Assembly: GCA_963682025.1 (NCBI GenBank) | Contig: OY821518.1 | Span: 228,306,236 to 228,370,235, forward strand | Reading direction: 5' to 3' | DNA: 64,000 nucleotides | DNA from: Cordilura impudica | Taxonomy: Eukaryota > Arthropoda > Insecta > Diptera > Scathophagidae | Shown: positions 1-10,972 of the stretch, piece by piece | How the letters are laid out: each line of letters starts with the position of its first letter | Position numbering within the stretch: the first letter of the stretch is position 1 | Notes under the pieces: model-generated | The model's database searches: none | The model's input: only the letters and a program-made list of their open reading frames with translations | What the model was told of the DNA's origin: nothing | Made by a program: the position numbers and the translations under genes

Positions 1-2
1 CA

Positions 3-1196
3 GGTATTGCTGCTACCTTATTGGATGGTGGAAGAACAGCTCATTCCGCACTTAAATTGCCGTTAAATATACAGACAAATGAAAATGCAGTTTGCAATAT
101 TAAACCGCATTCCGGAATGGCTAATGTGCTTAAAAGATGCGAAATTATAATCTGGGATGAATGTACAATGGCACATAAACATTCATTACAGGCTTTAGAT
201 CGTACTTTGAAAGATTTAAAAGGCAACGAAAGACTCTTTGGCGGTACTCTAATTTTGTTATCAGAAGATTTTCGACAAACACTTCCTGTTATTCTCCGTT
301 CCACCTATGCTGATGAAATAAATGCCTGTTTTAAAGCTTCATCGCTGTGGAGCAGTGTTCAGAAATTGAAGTTAACTACAAATATCCGCGTCCGACTTCA
401 AAATGATGCATCTGCTGCGCTATTCTCAAAGGAATTGCTTGATATTGGAGAAGGTAAAATCAATGTAAGTCCAGTGACCCACACTATCAAGTTACCAGAT
501 AATTTTTGCACCATTGTGCCATCTGAAGCCGCATTAATTCAAAATGTGTTTCCAAATATTGCAGATAATATCAGTAATCATCGATGGTTGAGCGAAAGGG
601 CAATTTTAGCAGCAAAAAATATTGATGTCGATAACATAAATATTTATATTCAAAACATGTTGGAATCTCCGTCATTTTCATTCAAGTCAATTGATACTGT
701 AGTAGAAGAAGATGAAGCAGTGAATTTTCCAACTGAATTTTTAAATTCCCTTGATTTGCCAGGTCTTCCACCACATCATTTAATTTTGAAAGTTGGTTCA
801 CCAATCATGCTGCTAAGAAATCTAAATGCACCAAAATTATGTAACGGAACTCGATTGGTTGTCAAGAAAATATTGGGTAACATTATTGAATCGACAATTA
901 TCAATGGAAAGTTCAAAGGAGATCATGTTTTATTGCCAAGAATCCCGATGATTCCAACGGATTCTCCAATTTCATTTAAACGCCTGCAATTCCCCATTCG
1001 TCTGGCATATGCAATGACCATCAACAAATCTCAAGGCCAGTCGATGCAAATCTGCGGTTTGGATTTGGAAAATTCATGTTTCGCTCATGGTCAACTATAT
1101 GTAGCCTGTTCTAGAGTTGGTAAGCCAAATGATTTGTTCGTATTCGCCGAAAACGGGGAAACCAAAAGTATTGTTCACACGTTGGCTTTAGAATAA
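3..1196 (+). CDS. Helitron Pif1-like helicase, C-terminal part
   Basis: This is the open C-terminal portion (about 397 residues) of the SF1B Pif1-type helicase in Helitron RepHel proteins, which unwinds DNA during rolling-circle transposition. The frame is already open at the window edge (GIAATLLDGGRTAHSALKLP, the segment downstream of the Walker A motif). The Walker B-like IIWDECTMAH follows, then the C-terminal signature YAMTINKSQGQS and FAHGQLYVACSRVG. It ends at a TAA about 210 bp before the Helitron 3' terminus, the usual arrangement. No stop or frameshift is visible, unlike most TE genes here, so the copy may be fairly young. The true start lies upstream, and the TTG at 21 is not a biological start. 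Confidence 0.93.
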   Translation, partial: GIAATLLDGGRTAHSALKLPLNIQTNENAVCNIKPHSGMANVLKRCEIIIWDECTMAHKHSLQALDRTLKDLKGNERLFGGTLILLSEDFRQTLPVILRSTYADEINACFKASSLWSSVQKLKLTTNIRVRLQNDASAALFSKELLDIGEGKINVSPVTHTIKLPDNFCTIVPSEAALIQNVFPNIADNISNHRWLSERAILAAKNIDVDNINIYIQNMLESPSFSFKSIDTVVEEDEAVNFPTEFLNSLDLPGLPPHHLILKVGSPIMLLRNLNAPKLCNGTRLVVKKILGNIIESTIINGKFKGDHVLLPRIPMIPTDSPISFKRLQFPIRLAYAMTINKSQGQSMQICGLDLENSCFAHGQLYVACSRVGKPNDLFVFAENGETKSIVHTLALE

Positions 1197-1377
1197 ATTA
1201 TCAATTACTACGATCAGATACAGATTGTAATATGTTTAAAAAATTGTATTTATTAAAGCGAAAATTTAATTCGCATTTAAAATGAAATAATTAATAGTAT
1301 TTCATTTTTATTAAATAACTTCTTACTGAAATAAAAATATACTTCTAAAATAATCTTGATATTAAATAATTTTTTTA

Positions 1378-1406
1378 GGCTAAACAATGTTTGCCGGGTC
1401 AGCTAG
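1378..1406 (+). other. Helitron 3' terminal hairpin and CTAG end
   Basis: GGCTAAAC and GTTTGCC (1378-1395) form an imperfect stem with one bulged T. GGGTCAG follows, then CTAG at 1403-1406 and a T at 1407. This matches the canonical Helitron 3' end (hairpin, short spacer, CTRR, insertion before T) and fixes the element boundary. Confidence 0.88.
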
Positions 1407-2239
1407 TATGTATATAAATACGAATTTGTTTAGGAACACCCCCTCGTATGAGTAATAAGCAATTATCTGACAGTACTCATACGTTCTCATCTTTGCAAGA
1501 ACGATAAAATCTCAAATCAGGAAATACAAATATTTTTTGACAATCATTTATAATAGTCCAAATGTAAATTTATTTAAGTAAATTTCGTATATTAGCTTTT
1601 ATCAGCCATAGGAAATTGGTAAAAATCGGTACGTGTATAGGTCTAGTCCCCATACAAATGACTCCTAAGAGATCGACTTAAATTGCCATAAGACCAAGAA
1701 TCATATATAGATGAGGAATGCAAGAGTGGCAGATCTCAGAATGTTCATTTGAACATGGATCACATATATGAACAAGAGTGGCAGATCTCAGAATGTTCAT
1801 TTGGCATAGCATTGAACATGGATCACAGTTATGAAGAAGAAGTTACGATAAGCAGCCATTTTCAGGGTTGACAAATATTTACTAAAAAGAGTTTAAAAAC
1901 CTAATATCGAAGACATTTTTTAGGACAAAATATGAAACTGGAATTGTTTTATAAAAATGCAATATATTATATATTATAATTTGGAATAAAAAAATAAATT
2001 TTTATTTATATTTACGAACTTTTTGCTTTTAAATTAATTTATCATCATAATCATTGCTAACAAAAAAATCTCTTTAGTGGCCCTGAAAAGGGGCCTTTTT
2101 TATATTTTGTAGCCCTGTAAAGGCCCTTTTTTTATATTTTTATACTTTTTTTGGCCATGAAGAAGGTCTTTTGTATGTTGAATTTCGCAACGGCGAGCTT
2201 TTGTACCTTCCGTCATTCCAAAACCAATTTGTAATTTTG
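1407..2239. other. Non-coding; DINE scrap and short duplication
   Basis: No gene is visible. About 1585-1715 resembles the middle of the DINE family described at 13163 (shared CCCCATACAAATGACTCCTA and AAATTGCCATAAGA). About 1725-1850 is an imperfect tandem duplication of GAGTGGCAGATCTCAGAATG plus flanking bases. About 2070-2180 holds three diverged copies of a GGCCCT-type unit separated by T-runs. Confidence 0.6.
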
Positions 2240-2690
2240 TTGTAAACTACATTTTTAAAGAAATTTAACTTTTTTAAAGAAAAGGTACTATTCTAAGAAA
2301 ACGTTCTTTGTGAACAAGTTAATTTTTTAATTTTTTATTTTAACAAAATATACTTTTTTTAAGAAAAGCTATTTTTTTAATATGCTTTTTTTAAGAAATT
2401 GTATTTTTTTTTAAGAAAAGGTACTTTTTTTAAGAATATGTAATTTTCTAAGAAAAGGTAGATATTTTAAAAAAATACGTTTTAAGAAAATATTAAGAAT
2501 ATATACATAGTTTAAGAAAATACACATTTTAATTAAAGGTACTTTAAGAAAAGTTGCTTTTTTAATAAAAGGTACTTTTTTAAGAAAAGTTACTTTTTTA
2601 AGAAAATCCACTTTTTTAAGAAAGGTTATTTTTTAACAGAAAAGATAATTTAAAAAAATGTTTTTTTTTAATAAAAGTTACTTTTTTACA
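2240..2690. repeat. Degenerate AT minisatellite, unit about 17 bp
   Basis: Roughly 20 or more diverged head-to-tail copies of a unit like TACTTTTTTAAGAAAAG fill this stretch. The small reading frame across it encodes only low-complexity Lys/Leu/Phe sequence and is not a gene. Confidence 0.75.
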
Positions 2691-2744
2691 AAATTTTTTA
2701 AACTCTTTCTTTTAACTCAATCTCTCTGTCTGTCGTGGGGCAAC

Positions 2745-3010
2745 CCCATTCCCACTTAACCAATTGATCTGAAACTTGGCCCATAGTCTTGTTGTGACTA
2801 CAAATGAATTTTGGGGTAGTCACGCACAGTCACGCATAGTCACGCACAGTCACGGAGTGATCTAAATGTCATTTCCCCTCATGCGATCGATCTGAAACTT
2901 GGTCCATACATTTGCTGAGAAAAAAAAATTAACTTGGACTTAGTCACGCACAGTCACGCATTGTCACACACAGTCACGGAGCGATTTAAAACGGATTTCC
3001 CCTCATCCAA
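2745..3010 (+). repeat. Two 125-bp tandem repeats with internal AGTCACGCAC decamers
   Basis: Two head-to-tail copies plus the start of a third begin at the recurring GATCTGAAACTTGG (about 2767, 2889 and 3008). Each copy contains three to four adjacent copies of a 10-bp word, AGTCACGCAC or near variants, followed by CGGAGTGAT or CGGAGCGAT and TTTCCCCTCAT. It is a two-level tandem repeat. No coding capacity is seen. Confidence 0.8.
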
Positions 3011-3379
3011 GCAATCTGAAACTTTTTTTTTAAATTTTTTTATTTACATTTCTAATTAAGTTTGTGAATTGTTTTCTTTTTATTTTTGAATTTTTTATTT
3101 CTTTGTTTTTTGAAATTTTTTTTTTTATATTTTAAATTTACTTCAAGTTTTTTTTTATAAATTAAAATTTTTGAGAAAATAATACATTTCTGTTTCCTTA
3201 TTTGGATTTTAAATTTGTTTTCAATTTCACATATTTTTTCAACCATCTTTGACAAATTTTATTTCACATAAAACAAATGTCTTATAAAATTTATCAAATT
3301 AACTTTTCTTGACGAAATTGAAACTGTTAAAAAATTTGAACTTTTCAGCTTTTTCGCTTTTAGAATTTATTTTGTTTTC
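3011..3379. other. Low-complexity T/A-rich spacer
   Basis: T-rich low-complexity sequence. The short open frame on the minus strand encodes Lys/Asn/Ile-rich low complexity, and no gene or TE terminus can be supported. Confidence 0.6.
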
Positions 3380-3604
3380 TTATATTAACTATGTGTGTGT
3401 GTTTGTTGTTTTTTACTGTGTGCCAATGTGTGTATACCCAGTCAGGCTCCTAGTTGGCCACGTCTTTCAGACATCTTAAACGACGGGTACAAGACAATAG
3501 TAAATCGTGGAAGACTAATTGAGGACAGTTCAAACAAATCGTCGAAATGTTCGAAATGTTCATACAAATGTCCGCGGAATCATACAAGACCATAAGAGAG
3601 ACAC

Positions 3605-3895
3605 TTTCGCTTATCTGGTCGTTGACGATTGTATGAGCGAAAAAAGTTCCACATTATCGCCGACGACCATTTAATCGACAATATACTCCATCTTGTCGTC
3701 GACGACGACTTAGGCGATATAATCTACAATGTGATCGTTGACGTCCATTCCGGCGACATTATCCATCATACTGTCGTTGACGACAATATAATAGACACAT
3801 TCCCACACATTGTCGTCAACGACAATATGAGGGACACTTTCGCTTATATTTACTATCATCAACGACAATATGAGGGATACTTCTCTGCCAACAAA
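3605..3895 (+). repeat. 39-bp tandem repeats with palindromic cores
   Basis: Five clear units and about one decayed unit with a 39-bp period are present. Many are centred on a self-complementary core like TTGTCGTCGACGACAA. Because 39 is a multiple of three, the plus strand encodes a 13-residue repeat of the type H-x-V-V-D-D-x-x-x-D-x-x-x (about 3650-3850). Because the cores are palindromic, the minus strand encodes a similar repeat (HIVVDDNVWECVY, YIVVNDSMMDNVA). No start or promoter context supports a real protein, so the periodicity is treated as a property of the DNA repeat. Related decayed units recur at 4700-5010. Confidence 0.7.
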
Positions 3896-4238
3896 GTAAA
3901 AAGTACACATTTTTATATTTTTTTATTTAATTTTAATTAATCACAATAATGAATTAAAATATAAAAATACATACACAAAAAAACTATAAAAATAATTTAT
4001 TAATTTTAAAAATAATTTAACTGGAAATGATTAATATTTTCTTGAAATTTTTTTTTTACTGATTTTCCTTATTTTCTCTTTCGTAAAATCTTTGTACGTT
4101 TGGCCTTCAGTTTTTGTGGCTTCTATTAAAAGAAAATATAAATAGTTTTAATTTACATAAAGACCAATCAAAGAGTTATTTTTTTTTCATTAACTTACGA
4201 AATATAGCATTTAATACGTTTCCATATGTTTTTAGTGA

Positions 4239-4505
4239 TTATTTTTTTTCTTTTGTTCCATCGTAGTTGCAATTCATTATTATGTTCATCCCTAAAACTC
4301 GACTTATATTTTTGATGCAGCCGCCTACGATGCGTTTCATCGCACCAACCTGAAATAATTAAAAAATACAATTAAACATTATTAAATTCAATAACCCCAT
4401 AATTTTACTTACAATCTGCATTTTTTCTTCAGATGCTAAATCTTGTTCCAACTTTTTTAAAGTATCATCCAACTGTATCGGGAATAACGCCCTTGATGAA
4501 GACAT
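4239..4505 (-). CDS. Possible two-exon small gene, unknown function
   Basis: A plausible spliced reading frame lies on the minus strand. Exon 1 (4505-4413) starts MSSSRALFPIQL and continues with an acidic/Lys helix. It ends at a GTAAGT donor. Intron 1 is 63 bp (4350-4412) and ends TTATTTCAG. Exon 2 (4349-4239) continues in phase as VGAMKRIVGG and ends in TAA, for about 67 residues in total. Another frame of exon 2 stays open further as a very basic peptide and reaches a second GTAAGT donor near 4199, with a TTTTAATAG acceptor near 4121. The true frame and exon number are therefore unresolved. I do not recognise the product. It lies between two clusters of related 39-bp repeats, so it may belong to an unidentified mobile element. 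Confidence 0.3.
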
Positions 4506-4699
4506 TTTATTGCTTACCTTTATAATAAATCACTTATAAATTTTTAGTATTAACGTTTTACACTTTCGTACAATTTAAAAGACACCTTCTATCTTTGAGA
4601 TGATGATTTTTCTAATTATTTTGTGTTATCTTGTAGCCGTATTTAAGTCCCGTTATTTTTACTAAGAAAATTATTTTTTGAGCACGCAAAGCATATATG

Positions 4700-5015
4700 C
4701 ACTACGTGAACAATTTGAAGACATTGTCGCTCATGCTGTCATTAACTGTGTTCAATTTACGAAAAACTTGACTTCATCTTGACGGTAACAGACTCATACA
4801 CGACAAAACCGGTTTTTGTCACTTAATTTGTTGTCAATAGAATGTGATACACGACCATCTGAGTAATTTGTCTCCCAGCTGGACGTTAACGACGATGTCC
4901 ATTATATCGTCGTTACAGAAAACTTCGTCGACAAATTTCGTGCGTGAAATATTATAAAATGTCTTAAAGAAATCGTTAAAGACAATGTCATCTACGACGA
5001 TTTTGCCAACTGGGA
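4700..5015 (-). repeat. Second cluster of decayed GTCGTCGACGA-type repeats
   Basis: This stretch contains words such as GACGTTAACGACGATGTCC, ATATCGTCGTTACAG and ACGACGATTTTGCC, related to the 39-bp units at 3605-3895 but more diverged. The minus-strand frame again shows VVDD/NDD motifs. With the first cluster it brackets the possible spliced gene, suggesting one element of about 1.7 kb (3380-5095). No terminal inverted repeat or target-site duplication was recognised. Confidence 0.45.
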
Positions 5016-5435
5016 TATGTTTTTTTTTCGAATGATCTTGCTTATTAGCAATGTGAACATATTTTGCGTACCAATGTGTGTGTGTGTGTGAGTTGTGCAA
5101 AGTAAAAACTTGGATCTTAAAACTCTATATACAAATTTTTATATCGTACATGCATGATCATAAATTTTTGAAAATTGTTTTCATGATCCAATTGCAGTTT
5201 GCGCATCCTCATATATATATGATTCTTGATAAGACCCGAATTATCATAAAGATCTTGATCATATTTGGTTTAGTTTCTATCTAACCGCGGTTGTGAGTAG
5301 ACATACATTGTGTGTTAATAACAAGTTCATACTTTTTCTATTCAAAAATAACAACAAAATAACGTGTTAAAAATTAAAAACAAACGGATTAACAATACAA
5401 CATTGGGTTCAGTAATCCTCTAGCAAAGAAGAACA

Positions 5436-6627
5436 ATGGAAATTAAAAAAAAAAGTTGTCTGTTAAAATATAAAACATTAACAAACAACAACAAAAACAG
5501 TAGCATGCCTACGTCAAGTGAAGATGATAGTGAAGACAGTGATAATATTTGGCAGCAGGTACCAAAAAGCAATTCAATGAAACGGCGGTTGACAAAATCA
5601 CCCAACATGCATTTGCATAAGAAAATAAATTTATCAATTGAGCCTAGGACATCCAGAGAAAATCAGTTCCAAATTCTTAATGTAGACGAAGATGAAGATA
5701 ATTGCCAAGACGAAGAAGATAAATCTTCAAAACCTCCACCTATATGTATACCATATATTGAAAACATAAGTATTATGATTAAATCTATATCTAAGGTAGT
5801 ATCTTCAAATAATTTCAATTATAAAACTATGAGGGATAACCAAATTAGATTAATGGTAAAAAATATTGAGTCGTATAGAACAGTAGTCAAGCATTTAGAA
5901 TCAAAAAACGTATGGTTTCATACTTATCAGATAAAGCAAGAGAGATCTTATAGAGTTGTTGTTAAGGGAATTCATCATACAACACCGGCCGAGGATATAA
6001 AAGCCGAATTATCACTATCAGGTCATCAAGTTAGAGATGTATGTAATATTAAAAATCGTATTTCAAAACAGCCGTTGCCCATGTTCTTTGTGGACCTCGA
6101 ACCTAATCCTAACAACAAGGATATTTATAAAATAAAGTACATTAATAATGCTATAGTTTCCATTGATTGGAGTACAGTGCTATCGCTGCCAGCAATTCGG
6201 TCATACAAAGTCGTACTGCAAAAAACCTTTCAGGTGTGTAAAATGCGGAGGTAATCACCCAAGTGAGTGTGCTTAGGAGATTAATACTCCACCAAAATGC
6301 GTACACTGCCAACAAAACCATACTGCTAGTTACAGAGGCTGCAACATTTATCAAGAACTTGTCAAAAATAAAAAACGATATTCCTATTTGAGAAATCAAA
6401 ATCTGCCAAGACCTGAACAATTTCACGCGAATACAAAAGATTTTCCCCATCTAAACCCCTCAGGAAACAATGTCAATTGTAATGCCGGTTACGAAACTAG
6501 AAATGTTTCATATTCTCAAGCTGTTACAGGAAATAATGTTGACAACAACGTAATGCATAGACTAGAAGCAATGCTTGATAAGTTAATGAATTTAGTGACT
6601 GTCTTAATTACGAAATTATGCAAATAA
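5436..6627 (+). pseudogene. LINE ORF1, gag-like protein (broken)
   Basis: This encodes the nucleic-acid-binding ORF1 protein of a Jockey-clade LINE. The first 245 or so residues are open from ATG 5436. An acidic N-terminal half (SSEDDSEDSDN) is followed by a PRE_C2HC-like region with YRVVVKGIHHTTPAEDI and PLPMFFVDLEP. A frameshift near 6150-6170 moves the reading into the frame that carries three zinc knuckles: CYRCQQFGHTKSYC, CVKCGGNHPSEC and CVHCQQNHTASYRGC. A TAG at about 6276 interrupts between the second and third. The frame then stays open to TAA 6627. That stop overlaps the ORF2 start by 10 bp, a typical LINE arrangement. Confidence 0.88.
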
Positions 6628-9600
6628 ATTTAAGAATTGCAACATGGAATGCCAACGGTGCTTCCAAACATACCAAGGAAATTGAACTTTTTCTTAAATG
6701 TAATTATATAGATATATTCTTAATTTCTGAAATTCATTTTACTTCAAAAACATTTTTTAAAATTAAAGATTTTGAGATTATTGTAGCCAACCATCCTGAT
6801 GGCAAAGCTCATGCAGGCTCTGCTGTTTTAATAAAGTCTAGCTTAAAATATGTATTGGAACCAGTGTTAAAAGCTACAATACAAGCTAGTGGGATTCAAA
6901 TAAGATGCGACAACGCTGATATCGCAATTTACTCCGTGTACTTTCCACCAAGACATAACATTAAGGAACACGATTATGATAATTTTTTCAGAAACCTAGG
7001 ACCTAGATTTATTGTTGGTGGTGATTTTAATGCCAAGCATCCATGGTAGGGATCAAGGCTTGTTAATCCGAAAGGGAGGGAACTTCATAAATGCGTCATA
7101 TCAAACAATTATAAAACCTTGTCTACAGGTAGACCAACTTATTGGCCTGCTGATTCATACAAAATACCAGATTTGCTGGACTTTTTTGTCTATTCGGGTA
7201 TATCCAGTAATTTACTGGATATCATAGATAGTGATGATCTTAGTTCAGATCACACACCAATAATTTTGAACTTCAGTACTTCATTGCAAACTACATATAA
7301 AAACTGGAAACTATTTACCTCTAATACTGATATTAGATCTTTTCAAAATTGGTTAGATAAAAATATAGATCTGAATACATCCATCAAAAACAATTATGAA
7401 TTAGACTATTCTGTTGAAAAGCTAACAAATATCATTCAACTCCACAAAAACAAGAATCAAATGGAATTCAGGTACTGATATCCGCTGAAATAAGAGCTTT
7501 AATAAGGAATAAACGAAGACTAAGAAGGATCTGGCAATCAACCAGAAATCCAAGGGATAAGACAAATTTTAACCGAGCATCCAATGATCTCAAAAAGCGT
7601 ATAGCTGAAATAAAGAATGATGAGTTTGGTAATTTTTTGAGAAATCTTAATACAACAAACAATAACGAATATAGTTTATGGAAAGCTACAAAATTTTTAA
7701 AGAAGCCAACTAAAAGAAATGTTCCAATAAGAGATTGTAATGGTTCATGGTGTAGACGCAACAAAAGTAAAGCCGATTCATTTTCGAATCATTTAAAGAC
7801 AACATTTCAGCCATTCTCCATTACAAATTCCAAAGATGAAATGAATATACTCAACTTTCTGGATTCTCCTTGCAAATGGACTTACCTATTAAATCTTTTA
7901 CATTAAAAGAAGTGAAGCATGAAATCTATAAACTAAATAATACAAAATCTCCGGGATATGACAAAATAAATTCAGAAGTTGCTAAGCAGTTATCTAAAAA
8001 ATCAATGGTATACTTAACAGTCATCTTTAATTCTATTCTAAGATTATCATATTTTCCAACTCACTGGAAACGAGCCCAAATAATTATGGTTCCCAAACCA
8101 AATAAATCAGAAAATGAGGTTTCGTCATATAGACCAATCAGTCTGCTGCCAACATTTTCAAAAATTTTTGAAAGGATGCTATCGAATAGGTTAATTCCAT
8201 TCCTAGAAAAGAAAAGTATTATTCCGGATCATCAATTTGGGTTTCGTCATAGTCATGGAACTCCGGAACAGTGTCACCGAGTTATTAATGAGATAATCAA
8301 CACATTTGAAAGAAAAATGTATTGTTCAGCTGTCTTTTTAGATGTTAAACAAGCTTTTGACAGAGTTTGGCATCAAGGACTACTTTACAAACTTAAAACC
8401 CTTTTACCAACTCCAATATATTTAATTCTTAAATCATATTTAAATGAAAGAACATTTGTCGTAAAAGTCGATGATGAGGAATCTGGAATATGCACAATAA
8501 ATGCAGGGGTACCACAAGGTAGTGTTTTGGGCCCGATTTTATATACAATACAGGGTGCGGCTAAAGTAACTATATGATGAGATTTAAAACTGCTCTAGCA
8601 TATTCCAAGCGCAATACGAAGTCCTCAGGATTTAGTTTTTGGACTACTTGGATTTTGTAAGGGAAGAGGTGCAAATCGTGTTTTAAAATTCGCCGAAGAG
8701 TGCGGTCAGAAAGCTGCAACTGGGAAGATCGTCTTCTCGTTGATGTCTGCGGATTTTCTTCGACGCTCTGTCGCACAGCATCAATATTTTCGGCCGATCT
8801 GCCAGTTCGAGGTCTGCCCGTACGTCTTGAATCTCCGACAGTCCCATATTCAGCAAAATTATTCCAACGAATGGTTGGACCCGTTGGAGCAGTTCTTACA
8901 CCATAAAATCTTCTGTATGCACGTTGAGTATTAATTATCGAACGATGATTTTCAATGAATAGAAAAACAATCTTAGTCGTTGCGCAATTGTATAGCGTTC
9001 CATTTTTAAATATTCTCCCAAGTTTAATTTCTGAAATAGGAAAAAAGAAAAAGTTAAATACTCGCAAGCAAAGAAGGTACAATTGTTTTACATCATATAG
9101 TAACTTTAGCCGCACCCTGTATATACATCAGACATGCCTGTTACACAAAACGTCACAATTGCGACATACGCAGATGATACCGCCATAATTGCATCAAATA
9201 AATGCCCAATAATAGCATCATCATTAGTTCAAAGTGAACTAAATCTACTACAAGAATAGTTCATGAAATGGAAAATAACAATAAATACTAATAAATCGGT
9301 TCAGGTCACGTTCACTTTACACAAAAATGAATGCCCATCACTTTACATTAACAATGCTCAAATACCTAAATCCGATAGCGTAAAATATTTGGGTATGCAT
9401 CTTGATAAAAGATTAACCTGGAAAAACTATGTCAAAGCGAAACGTGAAAATTTAAATATCAAAACCAAAAAACTTTACTGGCTACTAGACCCAAAATCAG
9501 AACTAAGTCTGGAAAACAAAGTTAAAATCTATAAATCGATATTAAAACCAGTTTGGACATACGGCCTACAATTATGGGACTCTAATGTTGAGATTCTACA

Positions 9601-9826
9601 ACGATACCAATCCAAAACTTTACGACTCATTACTTATGCTCCTTGGTATGTGACCAACAAACATATTCATGAAGATCTTAGAACTTCTTATATTAAAGAT
9701 GAAATTAACAGATTAAGTTGTAGATATTTATAAAGGCTTAGTAACCATTCAAATCCATTAGATGAATCTGAAGAAGTTAAAAGGCTAAAAAGGTTTCATG
9801 TTTTAGACCTACCATACAGAAAATAG
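6618..9826 (+). pseudogene. LINE ORF2, endonuclease and reverse transcriptase (broken)
   Basis: This is the polyprotein for target-primed reverse transcription. The N-terminal APE-type endonuclease shows IATWNANG, ISEIHF, GGDFNAKH and SSDHTPI. The reverse transcriptase shows KSPGYDKI, YRPISLLPTFSKIFERM, motif A FLDVKQAFDRVW, GVPQGSVLGP and, after the inserted mariner, motif C TYADDTAIIA. The C-terminus ends LDLPYRK before TAG 9826. Damage: a TAG for Trp at 7048-7050 (in WWGSRL), frameshifts near 7450 and 7860, the mariner at 8551-9119, and stops at 9257-9259 and about 9731. Removing the mariner and one TSD copy restores the downstream frame, so that insertion came without further indels. Confidence 0.9.
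8551..9119 (-). mobile_element. Non-autonomous mariner, 569 bp, inside the LINE
   Basis: The terminal inverted repeats begin CAGGGTGCGGCTAAAGTAAC (29 bp, one mismatch between ends) and TA duplications flank them (8549-8550 and 9120-9121). The minus strand between the ends keeps only the transposase DNA-binding part (NTQRAYRRFYGVRTAPTGPT, RSAENIDAVRQSVEENP, TLRRILKHDLHLFPYKIQVV), interrupted upstream by poor sequence. The catalytic domain is deleted, so this is an internal-deletion derivative. The well-matched ends suggest a recent insertion relative to the LINE. Confidence 0.92.
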
Positions 9827-10329
9827 AATTTATTATTATAAAATATGTAAATATAAATACTAAATTTTGTATGTAATAAAAACAAAAAATAAATTAAGTT
9901 ATTAGGCTTAATGAAGCTTAATTATAGGTTAAGTATCAGATGTACTTATATAATTTACTTATTAATGCAGAATAGATTGTAAATAAAAATTTGATTGATT
10001 AAAAAAAAAAAAAATGTATTTGGTTTAATTTTGTTTATTACAAACAGTATTCCCAAAACAAAACCTTAGTCATAGGCCCCATATGAAGTTGATTTCCGAT
10101 CTTTACTTAAATAAAATAAACTAAATAAAATAAAGTATATGTTTTTGCAAATATGGACAGATTCGATCCATATTTTGATCTAGTCCCCATCTAAAAATTA
10201 ATACAAAAATACGACTCAAATTTGGTTTATGTTTATTTTCTATATCCAATTAGTTGGACTTGAGACCCACTCTCTATCATATAGTATCATATAGTCAGTC
10301 TAGACCGATTATAATTTTCCTACTTGTTT

Positions 10330-10972
10330 AATCTATACAAATATAGTAAATAGGAGGTAATCTCTCTTCCTGAAGCAAACCAGGTTACTTCTAGCATTAA
10401 AATAAAGCTTTAACTTTATCTATGGGATGTTATTTACGGGAAGACTTAGTTTTATTTAGGAAATACAACCAGTTTGGGGGTATTCTGATACTGCTAAATA
10501 ATTATCGCTAGATATGAACTAATATTTAGCTTAGAATACAATAAAAAATTTCTCTTACAAAAAGCTTGTTGTAAGCGTGTGACCCTTCTGCATGACCCTT
10601 CATTATAAAATAATACTGTGTTGACATTAATGTGTTGTCCTTTTTTTTCGTAAAATAAATACAAAGTATGTATTTACATTAGGATGGAGCGAATAGGATA
10701 TCACTTCAGCCCTAATCGGGATCTATCCATATAGATGTAAAAATATTATATGTGAGATATATGGATGATCGACCCTTTTTTTCTAAATCGGCAATGCCAA
10801 TACAATTTTTTTTTTTTTGACTAATTACATTCTAATTAATCATAATTTTATGTAATATTTCTTTGGAGGACGAAATCGAGTCATCTATTTATATAATATC
10901 ATATTTGCAAGAATTGAAATTATTTTCTAAGAAAATTGCAATATATAACATAACAATATATAAAAATATGAA
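10330..10972. other. Non-coding, no recognised feature
   Basis: AT-rich DNA without a convincing ORF, repeat terminus or RNA gene. A CAGCCCTAATCGGGATC stretch near 10710 hints at an old interspersed repeat, but nothing firm can be named. Confidence 0.5.

Larger units (their letters stand above)
1..1406 (+). mobile_element. Helitron, 3' part (cut by window start)
   Basis: The segment carries the C-terminal part of a Helitron Pif1-like helicase followed by about 200 bp of AT-rich 3' sequence. It ends in an imperfect hairpin and CTAG, followed by T (see 1378-1406). Helitrons are rolling-circle DNA transposons that insert between A and T and end in CTRR, with a hairpin about 10 nt upstream. The 5' end, the Rep (HUH) nuclease domain and helicase motif I lie outside the window, so autonomy cannot be judged. 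Confidence 0.9.
5277..10017 (+). mobile_element. Jockey-type LINE, near full length, decayed
   Basis: A non-LTR retrotransposon with a roughly 160-bp 5' UTR, ORF1 (gag-like, zinc knuckles), ORF2 (endonuclease plus reverse transcriptase), a roughly 190-bp 3' UTR and an A14 tail (10001-10014). Target-site duplications flank it: ATTTGGTTTAGTTT (5263-5276) and ATTTGGTTTAATTT (10018-10031), one mismatch. The presence of the 5' UTR and both ORFs between these repeats implies little or no 5' truncation. Several stops and frameshifts plus a mariner insertion (8551-9119) inactivate it. The LINE alone is about 4.2 kb. Confidence 0.88.
5225..10329 (+). mobile_element. DINE copy split by a LINE insertion
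   Basis: About 5225-5276 (GAATTATCATAAAGATCTTG onward) and 10018-10329 join to give the order of the DINE consensus: AAATTTGGTTT..., GTTTATTACA..., CATAGGCCCCATAT, GATCTTTACTT, GATCTAGTCCCCAT, then the 3' palindrome region and CTACTTGTTT. The sequence between is the Jockey-type LINE, flanked by a 14-bp duplication of the DINE sequence. The 5' half of the DINE is missing or unrecognisable. Confidence 0.75.

Noticed and set aside
2411..2611. Small protein rich in Leu/Lys/Phe
   Set aside because: It is a translation of the 17-bp minisatellite.
8700..8934. Plus-strand frames inside the LINE-borne mariner
   Set aside because: They are antisense to the transposase DNA-binding domain.
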